In this document: piece by piece, positions 33,107 through 42,480 of the stretch
How positions within the stretch are numbered: position 1 is the first letter of the stretch
How the letters are laid out: each line of letters starts with the position of its first letter
Assembly (NCBI RefSeq): GCF_033115175.1
Contig: NC_084834.1
Coordinates: forward strand, 91,531,808-91,595,807
DNA: 64,000 bases
Direction: 5' to 3'
DNA from: Lepus europaeus
Lineage: Eukaryota > Chordata > Mammalia > Lagomorpha > Leporidae
The notes under the pieces: model-generated
The model's input: the letters and a program-made list of their open reading frames with translations, nothing else
The model's database searches: none
What the model was told of the DNA's origin: nothing
Program-made: the position numbers and the translations under genes

Positions 33107-33143
33107 ACTGTCCACTCTGCCTGTCAAAAGAAAAAGAAAAAAA
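32786..33143 (+). mobile_element. Young CSINE with perfect 18-bp target-site duplication
   Basis: Young-subfamily head GGCTGGTGCCGCGGCTCAAT, CpG-retaining body, CT tract about 30 bases (33078-33107), end CTGTCAAAAGAAAAAG. GAAAAGGCATAGGGCTGG flanks it exactly at 32768-32785 and 33144-33161. It sits in otherwise old DNA. This is the freshest-looking insertion in the window. Confidence 0.97.
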
Positions 33144-33161
33144 GAAAAGGCATAGGGCTGG

Positions 33162-33864
33162 AATACTAAATTGAACTCTTGGAGATTCCCAGAAGGTTTT
33201 TATAGTACAGTTTTATAATGAACTCACAGAACATTGACTCTGAAAATCTAGAACTTTAAATAGGTTAAAATGCCTGCAGTTCAGGGAAAAATGAGCAAAT
33301 AAGCTTTGACATGCAGCTATGCCAAGTCATGGTGCCAAAAAGCATTTATGTCTCCATTGTGAGCTTTATCCAACATCCATTTACCAGTTCCTGGTTGGCA
33401 AATCCAATTGCTCTAGGATAGGGATTTGAACAACAAAATTGGCAATACTTTAAGCTTGATAAATTAGAGCTGCCATCATGATAACACAGTTGTTAGGAAA
33501 GGGTTCAGCTTCCCCATTACAAGAACTTGCTGTGAATTCACCTTTGAATGAATTAGCTTTCATTAATCATCTCAATGCCATACATATTTGGGAAATTTGA
33601 AAGGACAATATCCTAATAAGAATATGTTTACTTAGACTAAATTGCAAAAATAGCATTATTCAAACAGCTGAAAAGCCTTTGACCTTTACAATTGTGCTTC
33701 CTAGATGGTATTCTCTAGAACATCAATATTCCTTGTAAAAAGCAATATACATATCCCTTACAAAAAAGGGAGATTCATTATAAATATTGAGAATCACAAT
33801 ATGCATTAGCATTCTTGAGACTTAAAGAATCTCTGCAGTTATAAAAAGAGAAGTACAAATGTTT
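33162..33864. promoter_or_regulatory. Repeat-free block, candidate conserved element
   Basis: 33430-33720 is well-kept unique AT-rich DNA with words such as GCTTGATAAATTAGAGC, GAATTAGCTTTCATTAATC and GCCTTTGACCTTTAC (nuclear-receptor-like half site). No gene is seen. Function is inferred only. Confidence 0.25.
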
Positions 33865-33867
33865 GGT

Positions 33868-34178
33868 ACAACAGTTAGGCTGCCCCTTGGAACACCCCAT
33901 TACTTACCTGAGTGAGTTTGAGTCCCAGCTCTTTTTCTTATTTCAATTTTCTGCTAATGTACACACTTGGAGGCAGACAGCAGGTGATGGCCCAAGTATT
34001 TAGGTCCCTTTCACCCACATGGAAGACCCACATTGAGTTCTGGTTCCTGACTTCAGTCTGGCCCAGTGCCACCTGTTGCAGGCATTTGGGGAGTGAATGA
34101 GTGGATGGAAGACATCTCACTTTCATTCTCATGCTCTCTCCTCTCAATCTCCATTTCAAATAAAAATTACTTGTTTTT
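33868..34178 (+). mobile_element. Old CSINE
   Basis: The head is worn (gtacaacagttaggctgcccc). The body is clear: 'gatggcccaagtatttaggtccctttcacccacatggaagaccc', 'gcatttggggagtgaatgagtggatggaagac', tail 'atttcaaataaaaattac'. Confidence 0.85.
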
Positions 34179-34267
34179 AATTTTTGCACTCTTCAAGTTT
34201 GCTCAATCACATATCCCAATATATTGAACCTGAAACATTTTTTTTAAAAAAAGCTAATAATACAATG

Positions 34268-35454
34268 GGGTTTTTTGGTTTTTTTTTAAACTTTTTTTTA
34301 ATGAATATAAATTTCCAAAGTATAGCTTATGAATTACAATGGCTTCCCCCCCCATAACTTCCCTCCCATCGCAACCCTCCCCTTTCCCGCTCCCTATCTG
34401 CTTCCATTCACATCAAGATTCATTTTTAATTCTCTTTATATACATAAGATCAATTTAGTATATATTAAGTAAAGATTTCAACAGTTTGCACCCACATAGC
34501 AACACAAAGTGAAAAATACTGTTGGAGTACTAGTTATAGCATTAAATCACAATGTACAGCACATTAAGGACAGAGATCCTACATGATATTTTTTAAAAAT
34601 TGATTAATTTTCTATGCAATGTCCAATTTAAAAACAAGGTTTTTTTTTCATTTTCAATTATCTTTATATACAGAAGATCGATTCAGTATATACTAAGTAG
34701 AGGTTTCATCAGTTTGCACCCACACAGAAACACAAAGTGTAAAAATACTGTTTCAGTACTAGTTATAGCATTACTTCACATTGGACAACACATTAAGGAC
34801 AGATCCCACTTGCCCCAAATGGTGGAGTTAGAAACGTGCCAGGGGATTCCAATACAATCCCATCAAGGTGGCATGTACCAATGCCATCTCACTAGTCCAA
34901 GTGATCAACTTCAGTTCACAATTGATCACTCTGATAGGTCTAAGAGTCAAAGGAATCACACAAACAAGACTAGTGTCTGCTAATACTAACTGAAAGAATC
35001 AAAAAGGGAAAAAATAATCCAACATGGGAAGCGGGATACACAGCAGACTCATAGAATGGCAGATGTCCTAAATAGCACTCTGGCCTCAGAATCAGCCCTT
35101 AAGGCATTTGGATCTGGCTGAAGAGCCCATGACAGTATTTGAGGCATGGAAAGCCAAGACACTCTGGAAAAAAAAAAAACACCTAAATGAAAGATCTCTG
35201 CGAGTGAGATCCCAGTGGAAAGAATGGGGCTATCAAGGTAGGAGGCACCTTTCTCTGAAGGGAGGAGAGAACTTCCACTTTGACTATGACCCTGTCGGAA
35301 TAAGATCGAAGTCAGTGAAACCTAAAGGCTTCTATAGCCTTGGCAACTCATGACTAGAGCCTAGGGAGATTACTGATGCCATAAACAAGAGTGTCAAATT
35401 GTTAAGTCAACAACAGGAGTCACTGTGTACTTATGTCTCATGTGGGATCTGTCC
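34268..35454 (-). mobile_element. L1 insertion with inverted 5' part (twin priming)
   Basis: 34268-34808 is an L1 3' end in minus orientation (poly-T, then AATGAATATAAATTTCC). 34809-35454 is the adjacent upstream L1 piece in plus orientation, from CTTGCCCCAAATGGTGGAG to GTGGGATCTGTCC. The uninterrupted order of the same pieces is seen in the minus-strand L1 at 51249-52637. TAATACAATG (34258-34267) and TAATACAGTG (35455-35464) flank the whole unit with one mismatch, so it was one event. The inner junction repeats GGATCTGTCC. Frames crossing it (34600-34983, 35108-35353) are artefacts. Confidence 0.9.
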
Positions 35455-35464
35455 TAATACAGTG

Positions 35465-36170
35465 TTTAATGTAACAATTTGGAAAAGCTACACAGAAAGT
35501 ATAAATGAACTAAGATTCACACCATTATGTCATTTACATCTTGATACATTAAGAAGGTTGTAATAGTATTTCTGCACCATATCCTTGAGAAAAAGAACAC
35601 ACATTTTGGAAATAAAGTTTGTGTAGCTTTTAGTAATGATTCACACAGTGATCCTCAATTTTGCCTAAAATGGTTTGTTTCGCCATAAATTCTTCCTTTC
35701 TGCATTCCAGTTCATTCTCCAAACTGGACCATGCTTAAGAACCACTTTTCTCATTGGGTAGAGTTCTCTCAGTCAACGTAACTACTTCCCTAATTCAATT
35801 CATTACTAAGAAAAATCAACTCCTATGATGAATTCCTAGCTATGTATTGAGATAAATACAAAAGATATGTACAAAAAAATTTGGCCCAAGGGTCTTACAA
35901 TTAAGCAGGAAAAGCAAAACTAACATGAGCAAATTGATATAAAATAACTCGGGCTAACAATTTCAGAGATTTTCAAGTAGGGAAAAGATCAACATGAACA
36001 GGTGTAACTGAAGAATCCTTGATGGGTGAGACAGACTTGAGCATATGAATAAGATTTAGAGAAGTGTGAAGAGAGAAAGGAAAGCAAAAGCAAAAGCAAA
36101 AGCAAATGGCAGGAGTAAACATTTAGACTTGGGAGGCTCTAGGGAAAAAAACAGGTACAAACTGTAGTGG
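35465..36170. other. Unique sequence with a short AAAAGC hexamer repeat
   Basis: No gene is recognised. 36081-36106 is (AAAGCA)n, about four units. Confidence 0.5.
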
Positions 36171-36860
36171 CATAGAATGAGAAATGCCCTAAATAGCACT
36201 CTGACCTCAAAATCAGCCCTTAACACAATTGAATCTGGCTGGAAAGCCCATGAGAGCATTTCAGGCGTGGAAAGCAAGATACTGTAGCAAAAAATGACCT
36301 ACACGAAGGATCTCTGTGAGTGAGATGCCAGTAGAAAAAGGAACCATCAAAGACGAATGTACTTTTTTCTGAAGGGAAGAGAGAACTTCCACTTTGCTTA
36401 TGGCCTTGTCTAAATACTGACAGAGTTTGTAGTTAAATACTGACTCAAAAAGCTTCCATAGCCTCGGCAGCTCATGACAAGAGCCTTGGGTGATCACGGA
36501 CGTGATAAATAAGAGTGTCAGTTGTTAAATCAACAGGAGTCACTGTGCACTTGCTCCCCGTGTAGGACCTCTGTCCTTAATGAGTTGTACTGAGAACTAA
36601 CAGTAAAACTTGTCTTCAAACAGTACTTTTTACTTTATGTGTCTGTGTGGGTGCAAATTGTTGAAATATTTACTTAGTATAGAGTTGATCTTCTGTATAT
36701 AATTAAAAATGAATCTTAATGAAGAATGAGATGGAAGAGGGAGTAGGAGGTGGGACAGTTTGGGGGTGGGAGGGTGAGTATGGGAAGAAGAACTACTATA
36801 ATCCAAAAGTTGTACCTATGAAATTTATATTTATTAAATAAAAGCTTTCTATAAAAAAAT
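36171..36860 (+). mobile_element. 5'-truncated L1 (3' UTR only)
   Basis: Starts CATAGAATGAGAAATGCCC, has the G-rich 'gtgggacagtttgggggtgggagggtgagtatggg' segment, and ends TTATTAAATAAAAGCTTTCT with a short A tail. It lacks the duplicated 3'-UTR unit present in the 34268 and 51249 copies. Only a short possible target repeat (AGTGG at 36166 and 36862) is visible. Confidence 0.9.
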
Positions 36861-37374
36861 GAGTGGAACATTCATGGAAGATGTAGAAAGAAGTGATTAG
36901 CAAAATGTAGTAGACTCTACACAGTAGAAGACTATGACCACTAGATTAAGGAACTGCACTTGTTCTGATAAATAAGAGAGAGATACAGTCATTAATGACA
37001 AGGTCATAATTTGAGCCTGGTCATAAAATAATCAAATGAACATTCTAAAAAGTTCACTTGGATCTCACCTGGAGAAGTTACCGATACAAAGAAACCAAAG
37101 TCCAGGATTAAAATTAGAATACTATCAAAGTAACCCATGTATTGAGGCTTTTGATGGTTGCATATAAAATAAGACTAAAGGACATGGAAATTCAAAAATT
37201 TAAAGACAAAAATAAGATTTGGCATGAAAAGAGGGTAGATACAATACAACCCAAAGTTTCTAGTCTGAGAATATGGGTGATTTAGGGGAAGAAGATGAAC
37301 ATAAACTAAGTAGGAAATAAAAAAGCCATTTTTTTCATGGCCTGATAGTCTATTTGTCCTTAATTTGATTCTAA
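36861..37374. other. Unique sequence
   Basis: No gene or repeat is recognised. Confidence 0.45.
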
Positions 37375-37510
37375 TTCATGTATCTTACATGCACCTAATT
37401 ATCATATATCTAATTCATTATTTTCCACTACTCAATCTCTAATTCACCAATTATTTTGAAAACAGCGTATGCATGCCAAGCAATATTCTAGGCATTAAAA
37501 AAATAAAAAA
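37375..37510 (-). repeat. Possible L2 relic
   Basis: 'aattcaccaattattttgaaaacagcgtatgcatgccaagcaatattctaggcattaaaa' resembles reversed L2 (caaatatttattgagcacc ... gtgccaggcactgttctaggc). Confidence 0.4.
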
Positions 37511-37789
37511 ACATGTAGTCCTGTTTGAGGGCAGCGGTGGAGACTGGCTTTTTGGAAAGGAAGGTCTGCATCAGCCTACATCTTAATTCCTTCTTCCCAA
37601 GCTTAATGGCTGGTTGAGAAGTCAACTTGAGTTTGTAGCCTGAAGAAATGTTTGCTGTAACTACCACCTGGGGTCTTCACCTGGCTTCTGTTGTGACGCA
37701 TGGGCTTACAGCCTGATGAGCATAGAAGCCCATGCTGCAGCACCAGCTTTTGAGAAAAGAAAGGCTTTCCCGTGGAGTCACCTTGCAAG
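37511..37789. other. Unrecognised segment next to the TRPC3 retrocopy
   Basis: The minus strand has a 61-codon frame (37603-37788) ending exactly where the TRPC3 homology starts. This could be an inverted 5' part of the same retrocopy or unrelated DNA. It does not match the TRPC3 residues I can recall for the region just upstream. Confidence 0.35.
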
Positions 37790-38010
37790 GCAACTGAAAC
37801 AGTTGATGCAAAGACTTATAAAGCAATATGTTTTGAAAGCACAAGTAGACAAAATGATGAAGTTGATGAAGGGGAATTAAAAGAAATCAAGGAAGATATA
37901 TACAGCTTTTATTATGAATTTTTGGAGGACAAGAGCCAAGCAACAGAGGAAGTAGCTCTTAAACTTGGTGAGAAATTAATCCCAGCATGCTGAGATGTGA
38001 ATGGTGCAGC
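37790..38010 (+). pseudogene. TRPC3: TRPC3 processed pseudogene, C-terminal end only
   Basis: Broken frames reproduce the C-terminal coiled-coil region of TRPC3, a diacylglycerol-gated cation channel: [14 protein letters not shown] (about 37809-37850), then after a frameshift of about 4 bases [16 protein letters not shown] (37854-37901), [10 protein letters not shown] (37923-37952), and after another shift NPSMLRCE (37978-38001), which is the end of TRPC3. TGG stands where the stop should be. About 12 bases encoding ILIH are missing before KLGEKL. The NPSMLRCE ending separates TRPC3 from TRPC6/7, whose coiled coils are close relatives. The ion-channel domain is absent. An apparent 3' UTR part follows to about 38130. 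The 73-codon plus-strand frame here is a remnant, not a gene. Confidence 0.82.
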
Positions 38011-38145
38011 AACCTGGAAACCGTTGCTTTGACTATGGCATAAATGTTGGCGATAATGTTTCTAAGTATGATATACTTTAAAAATAATATTTCTAAGTTT
38101 GATATAAAATTTTAGTATTTATTTGAATCTTCAAAAGTAAGGTTT

Positions 38146-38397
38146 GGGGGCTGGCATTGTGGTTCAGTGGATTCACAAGTTTGCCTGCAATGCCTGTATC
38201 CCATAAGAAAGCCTATTTGAGTCCTGGCTGTTCTACATCAGATCCAGCTCCCTTCTAATGTGCCTAAGAAAGCAGCAGACAATGGCTCAAGTACTTGGGC
38301 TCTTCCCACCCATGTGGGAGACCTAGATGGAGTTCCAGGCTCCTGGGATTGGTCTGGCCCAGCCCTGGCCATTGTGGCCATTTTGCAAGTGAATGAA

Positions 38398-38447
<50 letters not shown>

Positions 38448-38480
38448 GCCTTTCAAATAAGTATATAAATATTTTTAAAA
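38146..38480 (+). mobile_element. CSINE with long pure (CT)n
   Basis: Head GGGGGCTGGCATTGTGGTTCAG, standard body, (CT) tract of about 22 units (38400-38443), tail TTTCAAATAAGTATATAAATA. It lies about 20-130 bp beyond the TRPC3 retrocopy. Confidence 0.94.
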
Positions 38481-38599
38481 CCATTATGTCTTAAAATTTT
38501 ATTGCTTTATCACATGAAAATATGTTTTGTCTGTCTTGAATTGCAAGCAGTGCCATAACATTGTATTTAAAAGCCCAGTAGTGCTACATTTCTGAAATT

Positions 38600-38760
38600 T
38601 TGGTTCATTTCAGAGTATACTGTACATTGTACCTACCACCTGTTTGCTTCCAAGAGACTATAAACTCCTTGGAGACTGGGACTGTGTTTTATTCATCTTT
38701 GTGTCTCCAGCATCTAGAACAGTGCCTGATATAGAAAAGGTGCTCAATAAATGTTGAAAC
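38600..38760 (+). repeat. L2 3' end, well preserved
   Basis: 'gactataaactccttggagactgggactgtgttttattcatctttgtgtctccagcatctagaacagtgcctgatatagaaaaggtgctcaataaatgttg' is the L2 3' terminus almost word for word. Confidence 0.9.
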
Positions 38761-38895
38761 TAACTGAACAGAACTGCCAATAAAATACAAATAAAAATAA
38801 AAGATCATCACTATGTAGCCTATCTTTTCTTGACCAAGTTAAACCAGCTATAACTAGGTGAGATTTTCTTAGAATTTTAGGCATCAATGATAATC

Positions 38896-38997
38896 CTAGA
38901 ACCACTGAGAACTGAGTGAAGAATTTACAAAGAAATGAATTAGTAGAAAATATAATTACATTAAACATTTAAATTTTATAGACTTGTTCAAAACAAC
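38896..38997 (+). repeat. Source copy of a 98-102 bp local duplication
   Basis: This unique AT-rich segment recurs 2.05 kb downstream at 40942-41043 with two differences (A/C in ctgaga[a/c]ctg and A/C in atta[a/c]acatt). It belongs to no repeat family I recognise. Confidence 0.95.
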
Positions 38998-39690
38998 ACA
39001 TCAAAGGTTTTTCTAAAATATATACCATTTCCTTTCTGTGTTGGACTTTCATTGGTTGAGTAGTGTGAATTTAATAATTGTTGTATAATGTGAATTTATC
39101 TGTGTATTGTGAATTTCATTTGTTGTGTAATATGAGTTTAATCAGTGAGATGGTGAGTTTTTTTTTTAAGTTGGGGATTTTGCAGGCTACCTTTTTTTTT
39201 TATAACCTCCTAATTTCTGCCCCTGATGTTTTAATACTAAATAAGGTCAAAAACTACTTTGTATCTTGGCCATTAGTTTTGGGCAACAGTTTTGGAGGAT
39301 CTACTTATGATAAGAAGTAGGAAAAAGCAATGACTGTCTCAAAAGATATGCCAAGCTTTACCTGGTATTTTCCATTTCCTTTTGAGGCATCTCTTGCCAT
39401 CACTGATGATAGTGATTGACATCTTTTTTTCTTATCAAAGGAGTCCAGTTCCACTTTCTATAGAGAATAGATGGTAATGTATGTGCATTTGACTTATGAC
39501 ATTACTGATCTGAATATGGTAATGCACAACACCTCATGATATTAACAGGAAAAGACTTTAATAGTTTAAGGAGTTTTAGCAGTCTGAAAAAATCAGTGAA
39601 ATACTTGATACTTTAAAATAATTACAATCACACCAAGAAGACTTTCTAGACACAAAGACAAAAATAAATATTAAATGAACCTACATAAAT
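38998..39690. other. Unique AT-rich sequence
   Basis: No gene or repeat is recognised. 39050-39150 has a loose internal repetition of 'ttgt(g)taatgtgaattt'. Confidence 0.45.
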
Positions 39691-40926
39691 TTCTTTTAAA
39701 AGTATTTATTTATTTGAGAGGTAGAGTTACCTGGCCAGCTCTCCTCCCAAGCCAGCTAAGTAATGAAAGTCAACAGAGTGCCTTCCCCTAGGAGGTTCAC
39801 ACCTCCCTTAGGATGTACCCCATGTGAAGAGATAGATAGGTCTGGGCCTCTTAACTTACAAGGCCTAAATCCCACCAGATTAGTATCAAGCCCCTTCTGT
39901 CAGGTTCTATTTGCCTCTCAATCAGAAAACTTAATTGTAGCTTAGACAGCACCTTTCTTAGCTCCTCTAATAATGACTCTGTCCTTTGTTCTAGACCCTG
40001 TCTAGTGCACTTGGGCCTCATTCCTTTGTAATCATAACCTCTACTCTACCACCAATGGCTCTACTCCCAACCTGTGTGTACTGATGGTCCTCTTCCCCAC
40101 TTAATGCTGTATAATTGTTCAGACCTGGTTAATGCCACTCTTAGGATCATTGGTTACTATCCTCACCCTGTCTTTTATGACCTTGTCTAAATATGATCAG
40201 AGTCAGCGAAATTGGAAGGCTTCCATAGCCTTGGCAACTCATGATGAGAGCCTAGGGTGGTTACTGGCGCCATAAACTAGAGTGTCAATTTGTTGGGTCA
40301 ACAACAGGAGTCACTGTGCACTTGCTCCTCATGTGGGATCTCTGTCCTTAATGTGCTATACATTTTGATTTAATGCTATAGCTAGTACTCAAACAGTATG
40401 TTTCAGTTTGTGTTGCTATGTGGGTGCAAACTATTGAAATCTTTACTTAATATATACTAAATTGATCTTCTGTATATAAAAATTGAAAATGAATCTTGAT
40501 GTGAATGGAAGGGGAGAGGGAGCGGGAGAGGGGAGGATTGCGGGTGGGAGGGAAGTTATGGGAGGGGGAAACCATTGTAATCCATAAGCTGTACATTGGA
40601 AATTTATATTCATTAAATAAAAAATAAAAAATAAAAAAGATATATATAGAGAGAGATAAAGGTCTTCCATCTGCTGGTTCACTCCCCAAATGGCCACAAT
40701 GGCCACAATGGCCAGAGTTGGGCCAATCCAAAGCCTGAAGCTTCTTATGGGTCTCCCATATGGGTGCAGGGGCCCATGGATATAGGCCATCTTGCACTGC
40801 TTTCCCAGGCCATAAACAGAGAGCTGGATCAGAAAAGGAGCAGCCAGGACATGAACTGGTGACCACATAGGATGCTAGGGCTGCAGGCAGAGGCTTAGCC
40901 TACTACACCACAGTGCCAGCCCCTAA
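39691..40926 (-). mobile_element. CSINE split in two by an L1-type insertion
   Basis: 39691-39730 is the reversed CSINE tail (TTTTAAAAGTATTTATTTATTTG ... GTAGAGTTAC). The same SINE resumes near 40641 (gagagagataaaggtcttccatctgctgg) and runs to its head at CACCACAGTGCCAGCCCC (about 40926). The 0.9 kb between is the L1-type insertion. Frames 40443-40868 (-) are within the repeats. Confidence 0.9.
39731..40640 (+). mobile_element. L1-type insertion inside a CSINE
   Basis: The right half (about 40168-40640) is a clear L1 3' end (TATGACCTTGTCTAAATATG ... gggagggaagttatggg ... CATTAAATAAAAAATAAAAA). The left 440 bp (CTGGCCAGCTCTCCTCCC ... ACTATCCTCACCCTGTC) does not match the upstream sequence of the other four L1 tails in this window. 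It may be another L1 subfamily or a recombinant element. It interrupts the minus-strand CSINE, so it is younger. Confidence 0.85.
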
Positions 40927-40931
40927 AAATT

Positions 40932-41053
40932 ACTTCTTAATCTAGAACCACTGAGACCTGAGTGAAGAATTTACAAAGAAATGAATTAGTAGAAAATATA
41001 ATTACATTACACATTTAAATTTTATAGACTTGTTCAAAACAACTTCTTAATCT
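40932..41053 (+). repeat. Templated 98-bp insertion flanked by 12-bp direct repeats
   Basis: ACTTCTTAATCT at 40932-40943 and 41042-41053 brackets a 98-bp insert (40944-41041) copied from 38898-38995. The arrangement is that of a target-site-duplicating insertion without a poly-A tail. Confidence 0.92.
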
Positions 41054-41104
41054 CTCCTTTTTGGGATTCAAAACAAATAGAAAAGAGCTTTATACAGTTT
41101 TTAT

Positions 41105-41415
41105 ACAGCGCCTGCGGCGCTGGCACCCCGGGGATCTAGTCCCGGTTGGGGCACCGGATTCTGTCCCGGTTGCTCCTCTTCCAGTCCAGCTCTCTGTTGT
41201 GGCCCGGGAGGGCAGTGGAGGATGGCCCAAGTGCTTGGGCCCCTGCACCTGCATGGGAGACCAGGAGGAGGCACCTAGCTCTTGGCTTCGGATCAGCATA
41301 GCTTTGGCCATAGCGGCCATTTGGGGGGTGAACCAACGGAAAGAACACCTTTCTCTCTGTTTTTCTCTCTCACTGTCTAACTCTACCTGTCAAATAAATA
41401 AATAAATAAATAAGA
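41105..41415 (+). mobile_element. Young-type CSINE, 5' truncated
   Basis: It begins inside the head (GCGCCTGCGGCGCTGGCACC), keeps many CpGs, and ends CTGTCAAATAAATAAATAAATAAATAA. The first about 35 bases of the family are missing. Confidence 0.93.
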
Positions 41416-41818
41416 ATGTGAAATTTCTCAGTATGTCTCCTATTTTCAGACTGGAGGTAGGAGGTACGAATATATACTGAACTCCTCCTGTACATTGAGT
41501 CTCTTAGATTTATCTAAACTAATTTCTATGTCAACAAAAAGAAGTAGGTATCTGTTATTCCCATCCTTCTTGATCAAAATAACCACCTTCTACATTCCCC
41601 CCATACAGAACTCCTGAGGGTAATCTTGATGTAAGAACCCAACTTATTTCTCTAGAAAATACTGTTTCTTGTCTTCACAGAACCACCAGAGACTCCTGGG
41701 TAGATGACAATTACTTTTCAATGCAAGAAGAATAAGATTTGTTAAAGTCCTTGAAGGCTTCAAAGAGGCTACCTCAAAACCAAGACCAGCTGAACAGATT
41801 TCATGGACTTTAAGACTC
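41416..41818. other. Unique sequence
   Basis: No gene or repeat is recognised. Confidence 0.5.
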
Positions 41819-42142
41819 AAAGGTCCAGTGCTGTGGCGTAGCGGGTAAAGCCACCACCTACAGTGTTGGTATCCCGTATGGCTAGAAGTTCAAGTCCCGG
41901 GTGTTCCACTTCTGATCCCACTCCCTGCTATGGACTGGGAAAGCAGTAGAAAATGGCCCAAGTCCTTGGGCCCCTACACCCACATGGGAGACCTGGAAGA
42001 AGCTCCTGGCTTCTGGCTTCAGGTAGGCCCAGCTCTATCCATTGTGGCCATTTGGGGAGTGTACCAGTGCATGGAAGACCTCTCTCACTCTCTCTCTGCC
42101 TCTGCCTCTCTATAACTCTGCTTTCAAATAAATCTTTTTTTT
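41819..42142 (+). mobile_element. CSINE, full length
   Basis: Head AAGGTCCAGTGCTGTGGCGTAG, standard body, CT tract, tail TTTCAAATAAATC then T8. A loose flanking repeat TTTAAGACTCA / TTTTAAGATGCA is possible. Confidence 0.94.
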
Positions 42143-42480
42143 AAGATGCATTTATTTTGTTTCTATTTTAGCATCTTGAAGTTTGGAAGCATCTTACAAT
42201 CAAAGAGATGTTCTGTCTCTCCCTGGGCAGTAATGGTCCCTTTCGTTACATCTATCCAGGTGCCCCTGATAGTTGTGTCTAGAAAGAAAGCAGTGTCTTG
42301 CTTCATGGGAATTGTCAGTTTTGTGATATCATTTCTGTGATGTTTTTTCCATTGGGTTGCAGTCTGCATCCCAATGAATTTCCTCCATAATTATTCCTCA
42401 AAAGGCAACCATAAGATTGTATTAGTGGATTTAGCATCCAACCTACATTTTATTACCTTCTTTAACTTATTGAGTCCAAG
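42143..42480 (-). other. Unassigned segment with an unusually open minus strand
   Basis: The minus strand is open for 68 codons (42163-42369), and another 30 or so codons upstream in the same register are interrupted by a single stop. The peptide has phrases such as KLTIPMKQDTAFFLDTT and ends just beside the preceding CSINE tail. I do not recognise a family. It could be a fragment of an unknown processed pseudogene. Confidence 0.3.

Noticed and set aside
34600-34983. 127-codon plus-strand frame and the similar 67-codon minus-strand frame at 52235-52438
   Set aside because: Both are read from L1 3' regions. The shared peptide comes from the repeat and, in the first case, crosses a twin-priming junction.
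37603-37788. 61-codon minus-strand frame as an inverted TRPC3 part
   Set aside because: Its residues do not match the TRPC3 region that should adjoin. Left as unrecognised.
38401-38443. Regular short repeats as a CRISPR or satellite array
   Set aside because: These are dinucleotide microsatellites without spacers, in a mammalian genome.
38896-41043. 2-kb tandem segmental duplication
   Set aside because: Only about 100 bp is duplicated. The sequence between and beyond the two copies does not match, and the second copy has its own 12-bp target duplication.
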